Below are positions 1 to 12,082 of a stretch of DNA of 64,000 nucleotides, piece by piece (position 1 is the stretch's first letter; every line of letters begins with the position of its first letter). The position numbers were made by a program, and so were the translations under genes. The DNA lies in NCBI GenBank assembly GCA_007922225.1, contig ML679962.1:32595563-32659562 (forward strand), given 5' to 3'. The stretch comes from Emydura subglobosa (Eukaryota > Chordata > Testudines > Chelidae). The notes under the pieces are model-generated. The model saw nothing but the letters and a program-made list of their open reading frames with translations, was not told the origin of the DNA and ran no database searches.

Positions 1-360
1 TGTGGTGGAAAAAGACTCAAAAGAGCAGGGTAGACTGGGTGGCACAGCTTGGGTGACTAGAGCTCTGTAAGGTATATACTCACATATACCCACACCCTTG
101 CACATCTGTTTCTTCTCTGCTCACCTAAACCATGCCTCCCCATCTACACTGCTGTATATACCTATGCTAGGGGGGCTACGTGCGTATGTACCCTACACAC
201 CACTGAAAGAAGGGTGCAGGTAGATGTGCTGTAATAGTGGAGTGGTAGATGTATGTAACTTGCTTACATTTCTGTAAGTGAACATACAACTAGACAGTTA
301 TGAATTAGGCTATAAAGTTCTCAGAACATTACTTGCTTCTACCATAGCATCTAGGAGCCA
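1..360. other. Unlabelled non-coding sequence
   Basis: I see no gene, RNA or recognisable repeat here. Frames are short and carry no family motif. Confidence 0.5.
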
Positions 361-1075
361 TAACCCTGGGCCGGGACCTCATTGTGGTTGGCCCAGTGCA
401 AACACAAAGCAGACAGTCCATGCCCCTAAAAGCTCACAATCTAAGTAAGACAAGGAATAAAAGACAGATACAGACAGAGGAAAGAGTATACGGAAACAAT
501 GACACTCCACTGGTCAACATGGTAGGCAGTGGCGTATGTGTTAGTTTTTGTTTTTTTGGTAGGAATTGTGGCTAAGGAGAGTTTAAGGAGTTGAAGGAAG
601 ATTGAGGTAGTTTTGTGGCTATTTATGGGCAACTCCTCACATGTATGAGGGGCAGCCTGGGAGAAAGCATGCAGGTGGCTTGTTTGAAAACTTAGCAAGT
701 GGGCGGTGGAGTACCACTTCTGAGCTTTTCTAGAAAGATGTTTTGGCAAGCGTAGTTTCTGTGAAGTGCAAGGGGTAGCAGCTTGATTGGAGAGGGCCTA
801 CGAATGCATTGGAGGGCAGAAGTCCAGACCAGGTTGTAGACAGCACGTTCAATGAGTTTAGAAATGAAAGGCGGAGGGGAAAGAGCCTGCAGAGAATAAG
901 GGACGGGATTAGTTAGTGCAAGGGAAATCAGGAGATGGACTGGAGTAGAGGCGATCAGATGAGCCACTTCTGCATCTGTAACATGAGAGAATTGGAGTGG
1001 AGAGTTTTTGTCAACTTTGTCTGGGAAGAAAATGGTGCAGAGAGAAATGGAAGAGGGGAGACTCTGGTCTACTTT
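361..1075 (-). mobile_element. L2-like LINE relic (RT piece, ORF2 C-terminus and 3' end), minus strand
   Basis: Read on the minus strand, 692-1078 gives a frame with the words VTDAEVAHLI and FISKLIERAVYN, which resemble the N-terminal part of L2-clade reverse transcriptase. A second minus frame (441-749) contains AFSQAAPHTCEELPINSHKT, resembling the end of L2 ORF2 (an 'AAP..W..LP' block). The + strand from 361 reads like the reverse complement of an L2 3' end ('ctgggcc-ggacctcattgtg...', then 'aaagctcacaatctaagta'). The catalytic RT core that should separate the two protein blocks is missing, so this is an internally deleted, 5'-truncated, dead copy. The L2 clade is inferred from motif resemblance; a related clade is possible. 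Confidence 0.72.
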
Positions 1076-1544
1076 CATAAACTATTCTAAATACCGATCA
1101 ACTGACAAATATTATCCTGATTTACCACTGCTGACGTTGGACATCTGCATTGGGGGAAGTGTTATTCTAAAGGCCAAATTCAGACCTGGTGTAAACTTCA
1201 CTGATGCTAATTAAGTTACTCTCATAATAACTTGGCCCACTGATTTTGGTGGAGTTGTGCTTGGGTTTATATTTTAGAAACAACTCTTAGGTTTCAAAAA
1301 TTACCCCACAGACCGATTTAGAAATGTATTCTCAGTGGAGAGTTTTGGAATGTCACTTACTATGGGTGAAATTTTTCACATTGCAGAAGCTTGCATAATA
1401 CCGATGCACCACTTGACGCTTTAATCCCCCTGTGTGGAGTACCATCCTTGTCAAAGATCTATCTGTGTGAGCTTTGCCCAAGGCAAGAACTCTGTTTTGG
1501 ATGTCATGGAGAATGACTTAGTTTTAGTTAGTTAGGATTTAGCT
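1076..1544. other. Unlabelled sequence with a possible half-MITE
   Basis: No gene is seen. The stretch near 1171-1215 ('ggccaaattcagacctggtgtaaacttcactga') resembles one arm of the foldback MITE family found elsewhere in the window (for example 57412-57519), but its partner arm is not clear. Confidence 0.35.
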
Positions 1545-1608
1545 GGACAAGGTGGGTGAGGGAGTATCTTTGCTTATACCAATTTTTGTTGGTGAGAGAG
1601 ACAAGATT
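1545..1608 (-). repeat. Fragment of the 'acaaggtgggtgagg' interspersed repeat
   Basis: The words 'ggacaaggtgggtgagg', 'ttggtgagagagacaag' and the spacing between them match the copies at 10646, 24377 and 50963. No coding capacity is seen. The family is abundant in turtle genomes to my knowledge; its class is uncertain. Strand is relative to the copy at 8307. Confidence 0.7.
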
Positions 1609-4240
1609 TTGGTTTTAGTGCTTGACTTATGTATCCTTGTAAACCTTGTTGGAACTGTATCCCACATGCATGTACGGTTAATGAATATAATTTTGCAAAA
1701 AGTTTAAGTTGCATGGTTGGAGCAGAATGGTAAGGTTTCCTTAATGTCTATAGTGCTGTCCCATTCTAATGAGTGGGGAAAACCGTTTCACTAAAGCTGT
1801 AGGCCCTGAAAAATATAAAGGAAATGGCAAGAGACTAATTCATACCACCTTGATTCTTCAGATAAAATTCAAACTGTATATGCTTTATTGCTTCCCTAAT
1901 AAATCTCAGTGGGACACCATGAATATTGGTCTTTTGCACTCAATGCTATCTTGGGGAAATGCCAAGCTGTTTGGTGGCATGCCAGGGATACGTAGCATTG
2001 CCATGGAAAGGTGACCCCAGAGACAGCTCCATGTTAAAACCCGAAATGTTCATTGTTTAACTTACCTCTGTCAGAGTATCTGCAGTTGACAAGACATTTG
2101 GTCTGGAGATTTGACATCTTGGCAGTGGTCCTGTAGAGACCATAACTGCTAATGGCTCTCTGTTTTGTAACTTGTCTTATGGTACTGCCAAGGATTTCGG
2201 CACTAAATTTTGTGCTAAGATTGTCAGCCATCCCATGCAGATCGGAAGGGTGGGTTGGGAGTCTGTACACTGACTTTTCTAATGCAGAAATACCGGCACC
2301 AAATAACTTTTGGATAATTCAACATGAATTTAAAAAATAAACAAATAAAAGCTTAGTGTTTTGGTCAGAGGTTCCTGACCAGGGAGAATCCTTTTGTCTG
2401 ATGGATCAATCTGTCTCGGAGCTGCATGAGCTCTTTTAGGGGAGCAAACCACATTCAACTTTGGGACACACTCCTTGATGGCATCTTTTTTTTTCCCCCA
2501 CTACCAGTTGTTGAGAGCTGGGAAAGCCCACTTGATCATGGCTCTCTTCCCTCTGTCTCTACCAAAGGGAGAGTCAAAGTGGCAATACAATCTTCTGCCA
2601 TGCAGAGACTTAAAGTCTAGTCCCAGGACTGAAGAATCCATCCTAAACCAGTTGAGTGCAAAGGGTGGTGGTTTGCTCTGCCCATGGGGAGAGTGAGGTG
2701 CATTGTTCTCCAGCACCCTCTCTGTTTAACACAAGGAAGGAAACTCTTCTATTCTTCCCTTACCAGAGGAAAGACCATCCAGATGAGGAGCCTTTCAGCA
2801 AAAGCATGTACAAATAAAATAATGGAGTCTCACCATTGGCATATGGATTGAAAGACCGTCCGGCAATAACCAAGAAAAGGAACCCATACATTGTCCCATG
2901 GGATGGAGTGAATCAATACAGATGTCTTCAGTGACTCTGCAATATTATATAAGGCATGCAATTGCTCCCTTCAAAAATCCTGTTGAAATAAGATTTAAAC
3001 TTACAGTATTGTAAGTGTTGGTTTTTAAGGTTTTTCCTGCATTTGGTCCACGCCGATAAAGCAAGAGCGGTCTTCAAACAAAAAGATTGTAAACCAGGTG
3101 CCTTTTCATCAACTTTCAGTGTCTTTCTTCCACAGTTGACTGTACTCAAGCACTCCTACTCAAATCCAGCAGATCACGAATGCGTCATTTATCTTAATTT
3201 CTGTTAGTAATGGACACAGATGTCTAGAGCAGAGAATGAAATATGAATTCAAAATTACTTCAGTTCTGCTGTAGACATGTCCTACAGAAGGGAGAGAGTA
3301 ATAAAGACAAACAGCCAGAGTTATCATTGTATTCTCTTTATCCCCCTTCTGTATCTTTTCAACTGTGATTATTTGGTACCCAGAGTTTCTCCTTTTGTAG
3401 GTGATCTGTGGCTTATGTCTTGATAAAGGAATGGTGCAGAAAAACAAGTCAGCTTGAAGATTGCTGTTTTCAATACCAATCAACATTAAAGCTTCTCCAT
3501 TGCTAAGGGAAGGTCTTGTTTTTCAGAGTCCCAGAAATCCCACATGGTAAGCAACGCTAACACAGTTTGCTTTTTCATCAGTTTTGTAACTAGTGGTGAG
3601 TTGGGTGAAAGTTTGGGTTATACATCCACTAGCGCAGCCCCTCTCGTATTTCAGTATCAGCACTTCCATCTGTAAACAAGCAGTACTCAGGCACCTTAAA
3701 ATATAGTGTGAAGGGGAGGAGAGGAAACAGGATAAATTTAACCAAAAAGCTTCAAAATGTTGAATAAGGTTAAGTGCGGGCCTGGTTTGAGTACTGAAGG
3801 ATTTGGTCAGCTCTAAGTTTATTGATCTTTCTTGTCCCCATCCCAACATATAGCACTCTTGTGCATATAGAAGGAAATGCTACCCCTCCACTGAAGCATA
3901 GCAGGTCCTTACTGCAACAAATCCACATTGGCTTTGCTGTGAAGATCAAAGGGCCAGCATGCCGGGAGACCCATATTGTGACTCTTACGCAGATGCGTTG
4001 ATACTTCAACTTTCACATTCGTGATGGTGTTCATTTTGATTTCTCTTCCCAATCCCTTCTGTTCTGAAGGGAAAGTGTGCTGGGTGGGCAAGGGACTATT
4101 GTGGGAAAGAAAATAGTCTGACCAAATGAGAAATGACAGAAGACACGAAGTCTAGTGAACCAGTTGGAGCTGAAATGAATGCATGAATAGTTTGCTATAA
4201 TCTTGTGAAGGTTGACTTGATTTAGTTTGATTTTTGATTT
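1609..4240. other. Unlabelled non-coding sequence
   Basis: About 2.6 kb without a recognisable gene or repeat. The longest frames (3160-3486 and 3523-3849, both minus) are about 108 codons and match no family I know. Could be intron or intergenic DNA. Confidence 0.5.
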
Positions 4241-4329
4241 AGTTGGGGTTGGTCCTGCTTTGAGTAGAGGGTTGGAATGGATGACCACCTGAGGTCCCTT
4301 CCAGCCCTAATCTTCTATGATCCTATGAT
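4241..4329 (+). mobile_element. CR1 LINE 3' tail, plus strand
   Basis: The run 'ggttggtcctgctttgagtagagg', then 'tggatgaccacctgaggtcccttccagccctaatcttctatgatcctatgat', is the 3' end of a CR1 LINE, including the short ATTCTATGAT-type terminal repeat. It is the reverse complement counterpart of the tail at 41906-41990. Only about 90 bp remains, the usual 5'-truncated form. Confidence 0.9.
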
Positions 4330-5092
4330 GTATCTAGTTGGTGGTTTCACTCATCAGGCAGCTCTGGTTCTCCCTCAACCTCACTTCATATGAGAAGTCC
4401 TGACCTGTTCATTTAAACTTTGTAATTCTTTGGTGGCTTATGCATGTTGGTGAAGACACTGAGCATTTCTGAATATCTTGATCACTCAGGGATCTTCTTT
4501 CATAGCAGAATAACTGCAGAAGTCCCTGAAGCATGACCAGTAGTAAGATTTTCTTGAAAATATCAAATATGGCTCTTCCTTTCTTAGCTCTTTACTGTTT
4601 TCCTCTGTCCCTACTGTTTACTGTTGAACTACTTCCCTTTTGTATTCTTTGTGGCAGTCTGCAGAAAGCAGACTGGCATTCATAAACTTGGAAATCCACC
4701 AGGTTTAACTGATCTGCATTATCTTACCTGTGGATTCTGTCGCCTTTGTGACTGCTATTAATGCTGACACATGACTTTTCAGTTGCTGGCTTTGTTTCAC
4801 TGCACACTTTTCAAAGGGAGATGAGACAAGACCTTGCAATTAAGTAAAAAATAAAATAAAAGTTAATAAGTTGTTCAACTCAGTATTGTGGAGATGAATC
4901 TATAAATGAACATACAGTAAATGATACATCCATATTAAAGCATGTTGACGAACAGCCTGTATCAATTAAAACACTAAACTGAACAAATATCTTGCCAATT
5001 TCATTTTTTCCATTAAATGTGCTGATTTCTGTTAACCACCAGGTTTTGTTTCTGGGGGCAACTTCTCAGTGCATGAACCAACTTTTTTTCAA

Positions 5093-5114
5093 CCCCCCCC
5101 TAAAAAAAAGGGGG
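5093..5114. repeat. C8-T-A8-G5 homopolymer run
   Basis: Eight C, one T, eight A and five G in a row. The C and G runs could pair around the A loop. It is probably slippage-prone sequence and a likely assembly-error site. Confidence 0.8.
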
Positions 5115-7236
5115 TAAAATAAAAAATCCTTATTTATAGGGTTCTCTACTACTACAATTCTGACCAAGTTTTCTTGTTTGCATTGCTTTTTATTCTCCAA
5201 TTATTAACCCCCAAAGTAAAAGCAAATCCAACACAAACCTGATAGAAGATTGTGGGTTGTTTTCCTGAATTCGATGTCTGCTTTGTCCAGCATGATCTTG
5301 ATTGCATCAATTTCCTACAATGGCTGCAGTGAAATTGCCACACCGAGGAACCAAAAGGAACAAGGATTGCCAATCTCCACACACACAATACTTTTGATAA
5401 CAACTACATTGTTATACTGTTCAATCACCTTGTCAGGAAAAATGACTCTGCGTTTAAGATACTACCAGTGGGCTAGAGTGCAAGCTGCGCCACCAGGAGG
5501 CAGAGTCTCCCTCAACCCCATGGATGTGCAGCTGGCTGCATGGTTGGTGGGTCAGCTACTTCCACAGCACCTTCTCCCTGACCTCGGGCCCACAGACTGC
5601 ACTGGGTTTGGGGTAGGCTGAACCGGGCACTCATCGTAAACCGTACCACTTGGTAGGGATCAGCAGAGGAGTTTCAGCAAAGGACTGTATTGGTTCATCA
5701 GTGGACTCTCATACATTCTGGGGAAAACCCCTAAAAGGGGCTCCAGGGTCTGATACTGGTGGAATCGGTTAAGGAAGCTCTCCTGAAGGTGGGAGCTGGG
5801 GCAGGCTGCTGAAATGTTCCTTGTTCCCTGGGTTAGTGAGGTGGTGCAGAGCCTGCCTGTAGATGGACTTGGATTTGGAAGTATGAGCTAAAGAAGCAGG
5901 TCCCTGACCTTGGAGAGTAGCAGATTCCATAAGCTTCTTTCTGTCCTCTAACCCCTTCAAAAGGACAAAGCTGCCTGCATGACTTTGCACTTTGATGGCC
6001 TGCAAAATGAACTGCCACCTCTTTGAACAAACAGGAGCGTGTGGGCTTGCTTCTAGGAGACCATGAATTGCAGAGCTCCAAAAGTGGGCTGGACTATCCT
6101 AGCTACACATGGAGGTACCACTGTTCTGCTTCTGCTTGGATTGTGACACCCGGGAGGGAGAGAGCAGGGAAGGCTTGCCCAATACTTCTCCTTCCCTCCC
6201 TCCCCAACCCTTACAAACAAGTGGGTGGAGACGGGTGAGGCATAAGAGCACTGAGCCTCCTCTCCTCTGTTTGCCAGGCAGCACTTGCTGAGTGGGCACG
6301 CAGCCATGAGTCAGCAGGTCCCACAGGATGGGGCGAAATAACATTTTTATTCAGTGAGTCAGGGAAGAACTGTAACAGTGTCACAATTTGATCTCCTCCT
6401 GGGGCAGTGCTGATCTAAATAGGACACCATATAACTTTGCAGTCTAGTCCGATGAGACAGCAGGCTGGCTAAATCTGCCTGAGGGATTTTCTTGCAAGTG
6501 ATGGTAGCACGATACAGAGCTGCAAGAGGTGGGAAGCAGAAGTTTGTAGATCAGTTAGCATTGAAAAATGCAAATGACAGCCCTGGAAAATGAGATTAGA
6601 GACCAAGAGAGGGAGGAGCAGGCAATTTGCTCCAGGGTTCTCTCTTGTGTTATGAGGTTTGTTTTTTTTTTTCTGATAGAAATTGCTGTCTGTATAGCAT
6701 AACAGCATATCTAAGGCACAGCATAAGTAACTGCTATAGAACCTAGAAACTCCAGGCAGCCAACAGTGCGGCACAGTATTTAAGATGACAAAATGGTAAT
6801 GGTCCGTTCTTTTCAGTTCCAGTTGCTGGGTTAGAGATTGCAGGACAATACTGAATGTATAAAGCGATTGGGGTTTGCCAAGAAAGTTAAGGACCATCTA
6901 ATGCTAACAAGTGGGTGGGTGGGGGGGGGAACTATTGAAGCACAGTGATTGTAGATAGCCGTGATACATACAAAAGGACATCAATTTGTTCTCAGTCTTG
7001 TTTATCCGGGAGAGAAGGGCAGCTTTTAAATTACTAACAAATCACTATAGGAATCATTCCTCCTTTCCGTCACCCTTCCCTCTGACCTGGTTGCTATGTT
7101 TTAGTACTTACTGCATTTAAACAGATCAAGATTTCTCCAATCAATTGAAATTCTTTTATAGATACAGTGTCTTAATAAATACTACTTTTCATGTGACTCC
7201 ATTCCAGCATTTTAACAAATACATTTGTACGCCCCC

Positions 7237-7257
7237 CTCTCGTGTGTGTGTGTGTGT
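7237..7257. repeat. (TG)n microsatellite
   Basis: A short run of alternating TG, followed about 60 bp later by another short GTGTGTGT block. Confidence 0.85.
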
Positions 7258-8306
7258 AACTTTACTCATGTAATTTCTGCAGGACTTTTCAGTCATCTGC
7301 AACTTCACTTGTGTGTGTGTTTGCAGGATCAGGATATTTTACTGGCCTAATTTCACATAATGAGTAATTTTGGTTTTTCACATTTTTTCCTATATTTACG
7401 GAAGAGTGGCACCACCTCTTTTCCTAGATATTAGGTAGTGTACCTCATCTCTGAATGCAGAGTCAGAAATTCTCATCGGCAATAACCCAATTATTTGCAT
7501 ACAGCTCCTCTCTAGTATATTTAACATACAAAGAATATGCCAGATGTTCTGATGTAAAGGTTTTGTGGGCATGAATAACTGAAGGTCATGCCAAACTCTT
7601 TATGCCACAACATCATGCATGTTTGCTATATTGAACAAACTGGGGAGAGTTACTGTATGTACATTTATGTTAATCCCAGTGATGACTTCTGATTTTGGTC
7701 AGAAGCCATGAATGAGTTGCACAGGTCATCACTAATGACTGTCGATAAAAGCCTTGTTCTCTACCACACCTCTTCCTGTTCTGAATGTGCCACGTGTTAC
7801 AGAAACATCTAAAACAGCTTATATTGGGTGGGGCAGTGCTAGCACCCTGCAGTGGAGATATCGTTATGGCTCCATCCAGCAGAAGAGGAAAGAGTGGGAC
7901 CCAGAGGGGCTGATGCAGCAATCGCATGGCATAGGATTGGGGCAGGGACCGGGACCTGGAGGCGCTGGAATGGCTCTGGAGCAGGAGTGAACCTCCAGGA
8001 CCCTCCTACCCAGGCTAGAGCAGGCCGCCCTCCTGCCAAGTCTTAGGATGGGGAGTGAGGGGAGGTACTATCTATCCATCCCCTCATTCATAGGGAGCAT
8101 CTACTCCCTTTTTCCCAGGGAGCTGTTGCCAGCTCTCATGAGCTCTGAAGTCACGTTCGTGCATGGGAACTTCAGCCTTTATTTATTTATTTTTTTTAAA
8201 GTAAGTTTCTGGTTCTGATAGTCATAAGAAAACCTTGAAAATGACCCTTACGCCTCAAACCGAAAGTCAAGGGGGAAAACTCCTCAACTTCTCTAAATTC
8301 ATGAGA

Positions 8307-8408
8307 CCAGATGGTCCTGAAGAAGAGCTCTGTGTAGCTCGAAAGCTTTTCTTTCACCAACAGGTGTTTGGCCCAATATCCTGGGACCAACACAGCTACA
8401 ACAACACA
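8307..8408 (+). repeat. 'gtgggtgagg' family copy, internally deleted
   Basis: The order 'cctgaagaagagctctgtgtagctcgaaagctt', 'caccaacagg', 'aatatcctgggaccaacacagctacaacaaca' is the opposite orientation of the same interspersed repeat seen at 1545 and 10646. The middle part containing 'cctcacccaccttgtct' is missing, so this copy carries an internal deletion of roughly 45 bp relative to 10781-10858. Confidence 0.75.
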
Positions 8409-10569
8409 CAAATTTGAGTCAAGCCCACAAAAATCATGTTTTTTGAACACTTGATGTTGGCAATACAGGGACTATTTCTTGTATCATTCCACAAGTAAAG
8501 CCAGGTGCCTTAGTTACCATGAGTCCAACTGTGCAAAGATCAGGGAACCATTTAAAAAGTCCCCTCCAAGTTCTGTTCTCTCTGGCCCTTGCGAAACTGG
8601 CAAAACATGCTGGATTCAACTGGAAAATGGAGACTCTTCTCCACCTTAATAGGACAGATCTCCTATTTTTGGCCCTGCAGGGGTATAGGATAAGAGATGT
8701 CAAAATGATGACACTTTGTGTCGAAAAGCTATTCCTACTGAAACTTCGCTCCAGCATTTCTGGTCAAGGGCTACTTTACTTATTTTTGGAAGTGAGGAGA
8801 AATTCTCATATTCAGGGGAAGGAAGGAAACTTTTCACAGGTTAAACATTGATACATAATGTCTGTCTGAGGCTTTCTAGGAATTCTAATGGGAGATAGAG
8901 GGCAGGCGAATTGGTCAAAGGTGCATGATAGTCATCTATCCTATGACAGCAATTTATCCCATGGATATTCCCTTCACACATTCCTCATTAGTCTTTGGAA
9001 GACTTTGCACTATGATACTAATGTCATCCTTCCTCTTCTCAAACCTTGCACATGCTCAACTATACACACTGACGAGTCCCGTTGACTTCAAGTAGACTAT
9101 TCAGAGTGAGTTTTTTAGCGTATTGCGCTCCTTAGAGATGGAATTTAGCTTTTGGCCTGCTGAGCCTTTTCAGTTATTTTGCTATTTACATATATGTGTG
9201 TGTGAAAGTTTGATTTCCATACATGTTTCTATGTGGCTGTCTGAAACCTACAACCATCTGCACTTAGTGAAGTTCAAAGACACAGTAAACTGACATGTCT
9301 CTCTCATGCAAACGGCTTCATTTAGTTAAGTGTGATCGTGACCATCTGTCATCTAATGCCTGCTAAGTACCAGCTGCAAGGGTGGCACTGGTTCAGTTGC
9401 CTTCAGTAAAGTACATGCTGTTGAGCGCTCTGTTGCCACCGTATTTAAGGTCCAGAGTCAAGATCGCATTGCAATCATACACAGGAGAGAGGAAATGCAG
9501 AAGCTTTCATGAAGGCTTGTTTGGCTGTGTTCTTATTAGCGTGGCACCTGGAAGGTCAGTACTTCAATCATAAATCACATTTCTAGGGATTTAGTGCTCC
9601 GTGTGAACTTTGGCATGCCTGCTCCAAGCTTCAATGGAAAATGAGCTGCATCATAACTGCACAGGCGGTCTAACCATTCCTTTGACTTAAGGACATGCAG
9701 ACTTCAGGTGGCTTGGCATGATTTTGATGCCCTTCAAAAAAAACAAGAGCATCATTTTGTAAATTCAAGCTGCTGTGGTGAGTGACATCACAATAAACCC
9801 ACCTCCTGCATTAAGTTTTAGGTATTTTTTTTCTTCCTCTTTTCCAGATCATACTCTCATAAAAAAAACTCCTATTTACCTCATAAAACTGTTCCATCCC
9901 TTCCCCTTTCCCATACACTCATGGAACAGACAAACTAAATTTAAATGCAATTTTTTGCAGGCTGGGGTCCATAATGAGAAACCTCTTTATTTTTTTTAAG
10001 GCACTGGGACTGAATTATTCCCTGCGATACAAGAACTTGGAGGCCTGTATGCTAGGTTCCCCAGTTCTGATGTTGTATGATGGCTACTAGAAGCCAAATC
10101 GTCAGGCTTACAGACTTCACAGAACCTTGAAGGTTTGAGCAGAGGATTCCACAGAGCCTTCCGGATCTGCTGGTGTATCCTGCATGTTGGCTTAATCTTC
10201 ACTAGATTGCAAAGGAAAAGTTGATCTAGAGCATATCCCTTAATAGTTCCCCTGATGGTGCTTATGCTAATGGTCTATTGCTTTAAAGAACTTTTCTACC
10301 ACTGCTGGAAAAAATCTAGAACCTTGTTGAGACATCTGATTAGCTGCTTCTTGACACGTTAAATAGAGCTGTTTCCAAACCCAGTAATATGAAAAAGAGG
10401 TGGAAGGCCCTGAGCTGGATCCTCTTGCATGCCAAGCCATGGACACTGGGAAACTCAGGTCCAGGTGGAGAACTGACTCTTGAGAAAGAGTGGATTAAGG
10501 TCTTAGAGTAGGAAAAAAAGCCTTCTTTTCAGACAGCTGGACAACTTTGTGCCTGTAGGATTTGTGCTC
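8409..10569. other. Unlabelled non-coding sequence
   Basis: No gene or recognised element is seen. Frames such as 8519-8851 (+, 110 codons) lack family motifs. Confidence 0.45.
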
Positions 10570-10955
10570 ACAATTTAGGTCACGATATTTAAAGTCCTGA
10601 TGCTGCATAGACTTGTGCATGTGATTAACTTTATACACCCTGAATAGACAAGGTGGGTGAGGTAGTATGTTTTATTGGACCAACTTGTATTGGTGAAAGA
10701 GATGAGCTTTTGATTATAGACACAGAGCTGAAGAAAAAAATTTGTTTAAACTTGAAAGCTTGTCTTTTTGCCCAACAAAAGTTGGTCCAATAAAAGATAT
10801 GACCTCACCCACCTTGTCTCCCTAATACCTTGGGATCAACATGGCTACACTAACACTGCAAACTCTCTGAACAATTTACTTGAAATCAATGGGACTAGTC
10901 AGTGTGTATAGTTGAGCATGTGCATAAATCTTTGTAGCGTTGGGGCCTGAATCCC
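10570..10955. mobile_element. Foldback MITE interrupted by another repeat
   Basis: Left outer arm about 10592-10635 ('tcctgatgctgcatagacttgtgcatgtgattaacttta') pairs with right outer arm about 10905-10955 ('tatagttgagcatgtgcataaatctttgtagcgttgggg'). These are the two arms of the 'cttaagcacatgcttaactt' type foldback family. Between them sits the foldback at 10646-10858, so one element appears to have inserted into another. CTGAA flanks both sides of the insert (10640-10644 and 10867-10871), a possible 5-bp target duplication. Non-coding. Confidence 0.6.
10646..10858. mobile_element. 'gtgggtgagg' foldback element, both arms present
   Basis: Bases 10646-10684 and 10781-10819 form an inverted repeat of 39 bp with three mismatches, enclosing about 96 bp that contains 'cttgaaagcttgtct'. 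The right side continues 'ctaataccttgggatcaacatggctacactaacact', the usual end of this repeat. No open frame. The perfect foldback shape suggests a MITE or a head-to-head pair of copies. Confidence 0.75.
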
Positions 10956-11942
10956 TGGCTTGGGGTGCACGAGGGTGATCTAAGTGACCTAAACTGATTG
11001 ATTGCAAACAAATGTGCCTCCAGTTGTTGGCATTGCTAAGCTGGATTGTTTTACATTAGTGCAATGCATAGCGTCTAAGCCTTGTTTAATTATTTAACTC
11101 TTTACAGACCTAAACCTTTACAGACCTACAACAAAAAGCTAGCTCTAATCAGCAAAATTAATAATAAAATTCCACTAATAATACCACCTAGCTAGTGCAT
11201 AGTGCTTTTCACTAGCACTTCTTCTTAGCACTAAGGATCATATGCATTTAAGTTAACCTTGCAATGGAATTAACCCTTGCGATGGATTACTAAAAGTTAT
11301 TCTTGTCTTTGTGTGTATATGCACACAATGTGTGCACACCAAACATATGGTCAATTGAATTTTAACAAACAAATTAATCCTTTCATCCCTTGGGATAGTT
11401 TCTGAATGCTCAGGAATGCAGTGATAGGAAACAGTCAATGGCTGCAAGGGAGACTACAGGGCCAATTGGATAATGAGAGCTTAGCGTAAGAATCTGGGAA
11501 GTAAGGGATGGGGGGGAGGGGCAGGTGTTGGAGGCCGGGCAAAGGAGGAGTATCAAGAGAATTAGAACTGTGAAGGAATGGCTTCAAAGGTGAAAAAGGA
11601 GAGGCTCCTGTGAGGGAGCAGCAAAAGTCGTGTGTAGGAGAGTTTGTGGATTGCTAGAGATGGGCAGAGTGGAATGTAGGACCTGAGACACTGGATCATC
11701 TGTTACCGCTTAGGACTCATCAAGCAGTTATCGAGTGATCCACCCACTGTCGTCCAGTCCCAGCTCTCTACGGCCCTTGCAAAACTGGAAGTCAATAAAA
11801 AGATAGGTTAAAATGCCCTAGAGAATTTCTTTTAGTGAGTAGAAGCAAGGTCCATGTGGATTCTTAGTGCATGGCAGGCTAGTGAGGGGTAAAATTTGCA
11901 TCCCACTTGTTGCGAACTTAGTGTTCGTGCAGATGCATTTCA
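10956..11942. other. Unlabelled non-coding sequence
   Basis: No gene is seen. It includes a purine-rich stretch near 11500-11660 and AT-rich sequence near 11090-11200. Confidence 0.45.
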
Positions 11943-12026
11943 GGGCCAGAACCTTAGCTGGAGTATAGCCACATAGCTCCAGTGAAGTCAGTGCAGTGGA
12001 AACTTAGCTGCTGAGGAGCTGGGCCC
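11943..12026. mobile_element. Short foldback MITE ('gggccaga...ctgggccc')
   Basis: Starts 'gggccagaaccttagctgg' and ends 'agctgctgaggagctgggccc', with 'agctccagtgaagtcagtg' in the centre. The ends are imperfect inverted repeats. This matches the short palindromic MITE family common in turtle and crocodilian DNA (MITE-like families such as Chompy; the exact family is my inference). Confidence 0.6.
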
Positions 12027-12082
12027 AGAAACCGAGAGAAAAGAGGTTGTGCAATGTACTCCATCTCACTTAAAAGATAGCT

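Larger units (their letters stand above)
4330..8306. other. Unlabelled sequence with simple repeats
   Basis: No host gene is identified. Contents include an A-rich patch near 4847-4862, the C8-T-A8-G5 run at 5093-5114, a GC-richer stretch at about 5440-6340 with many short overlapping frames, and (TG)n near 7240-7257. The GC-rich part could be an LTR or an unknown repeat, but I could not assign ends. The 142-codon minus frame 6469-6897 has no recognisable motif. Confidence 0.45.

Noticed and set aside
5093..5114. Terminator-like hairpin (C8/G5)
   Set aside because: Homopolymer slippage in vertebrate DNA; no adjacent gene, and intrinsic terminators are a bacterial feature.
6469..6897. 142-codon minus-strand gene
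   Set aside because: No family motif, no splice or promoter context, and composition is like the surrounding non-coding DNA.
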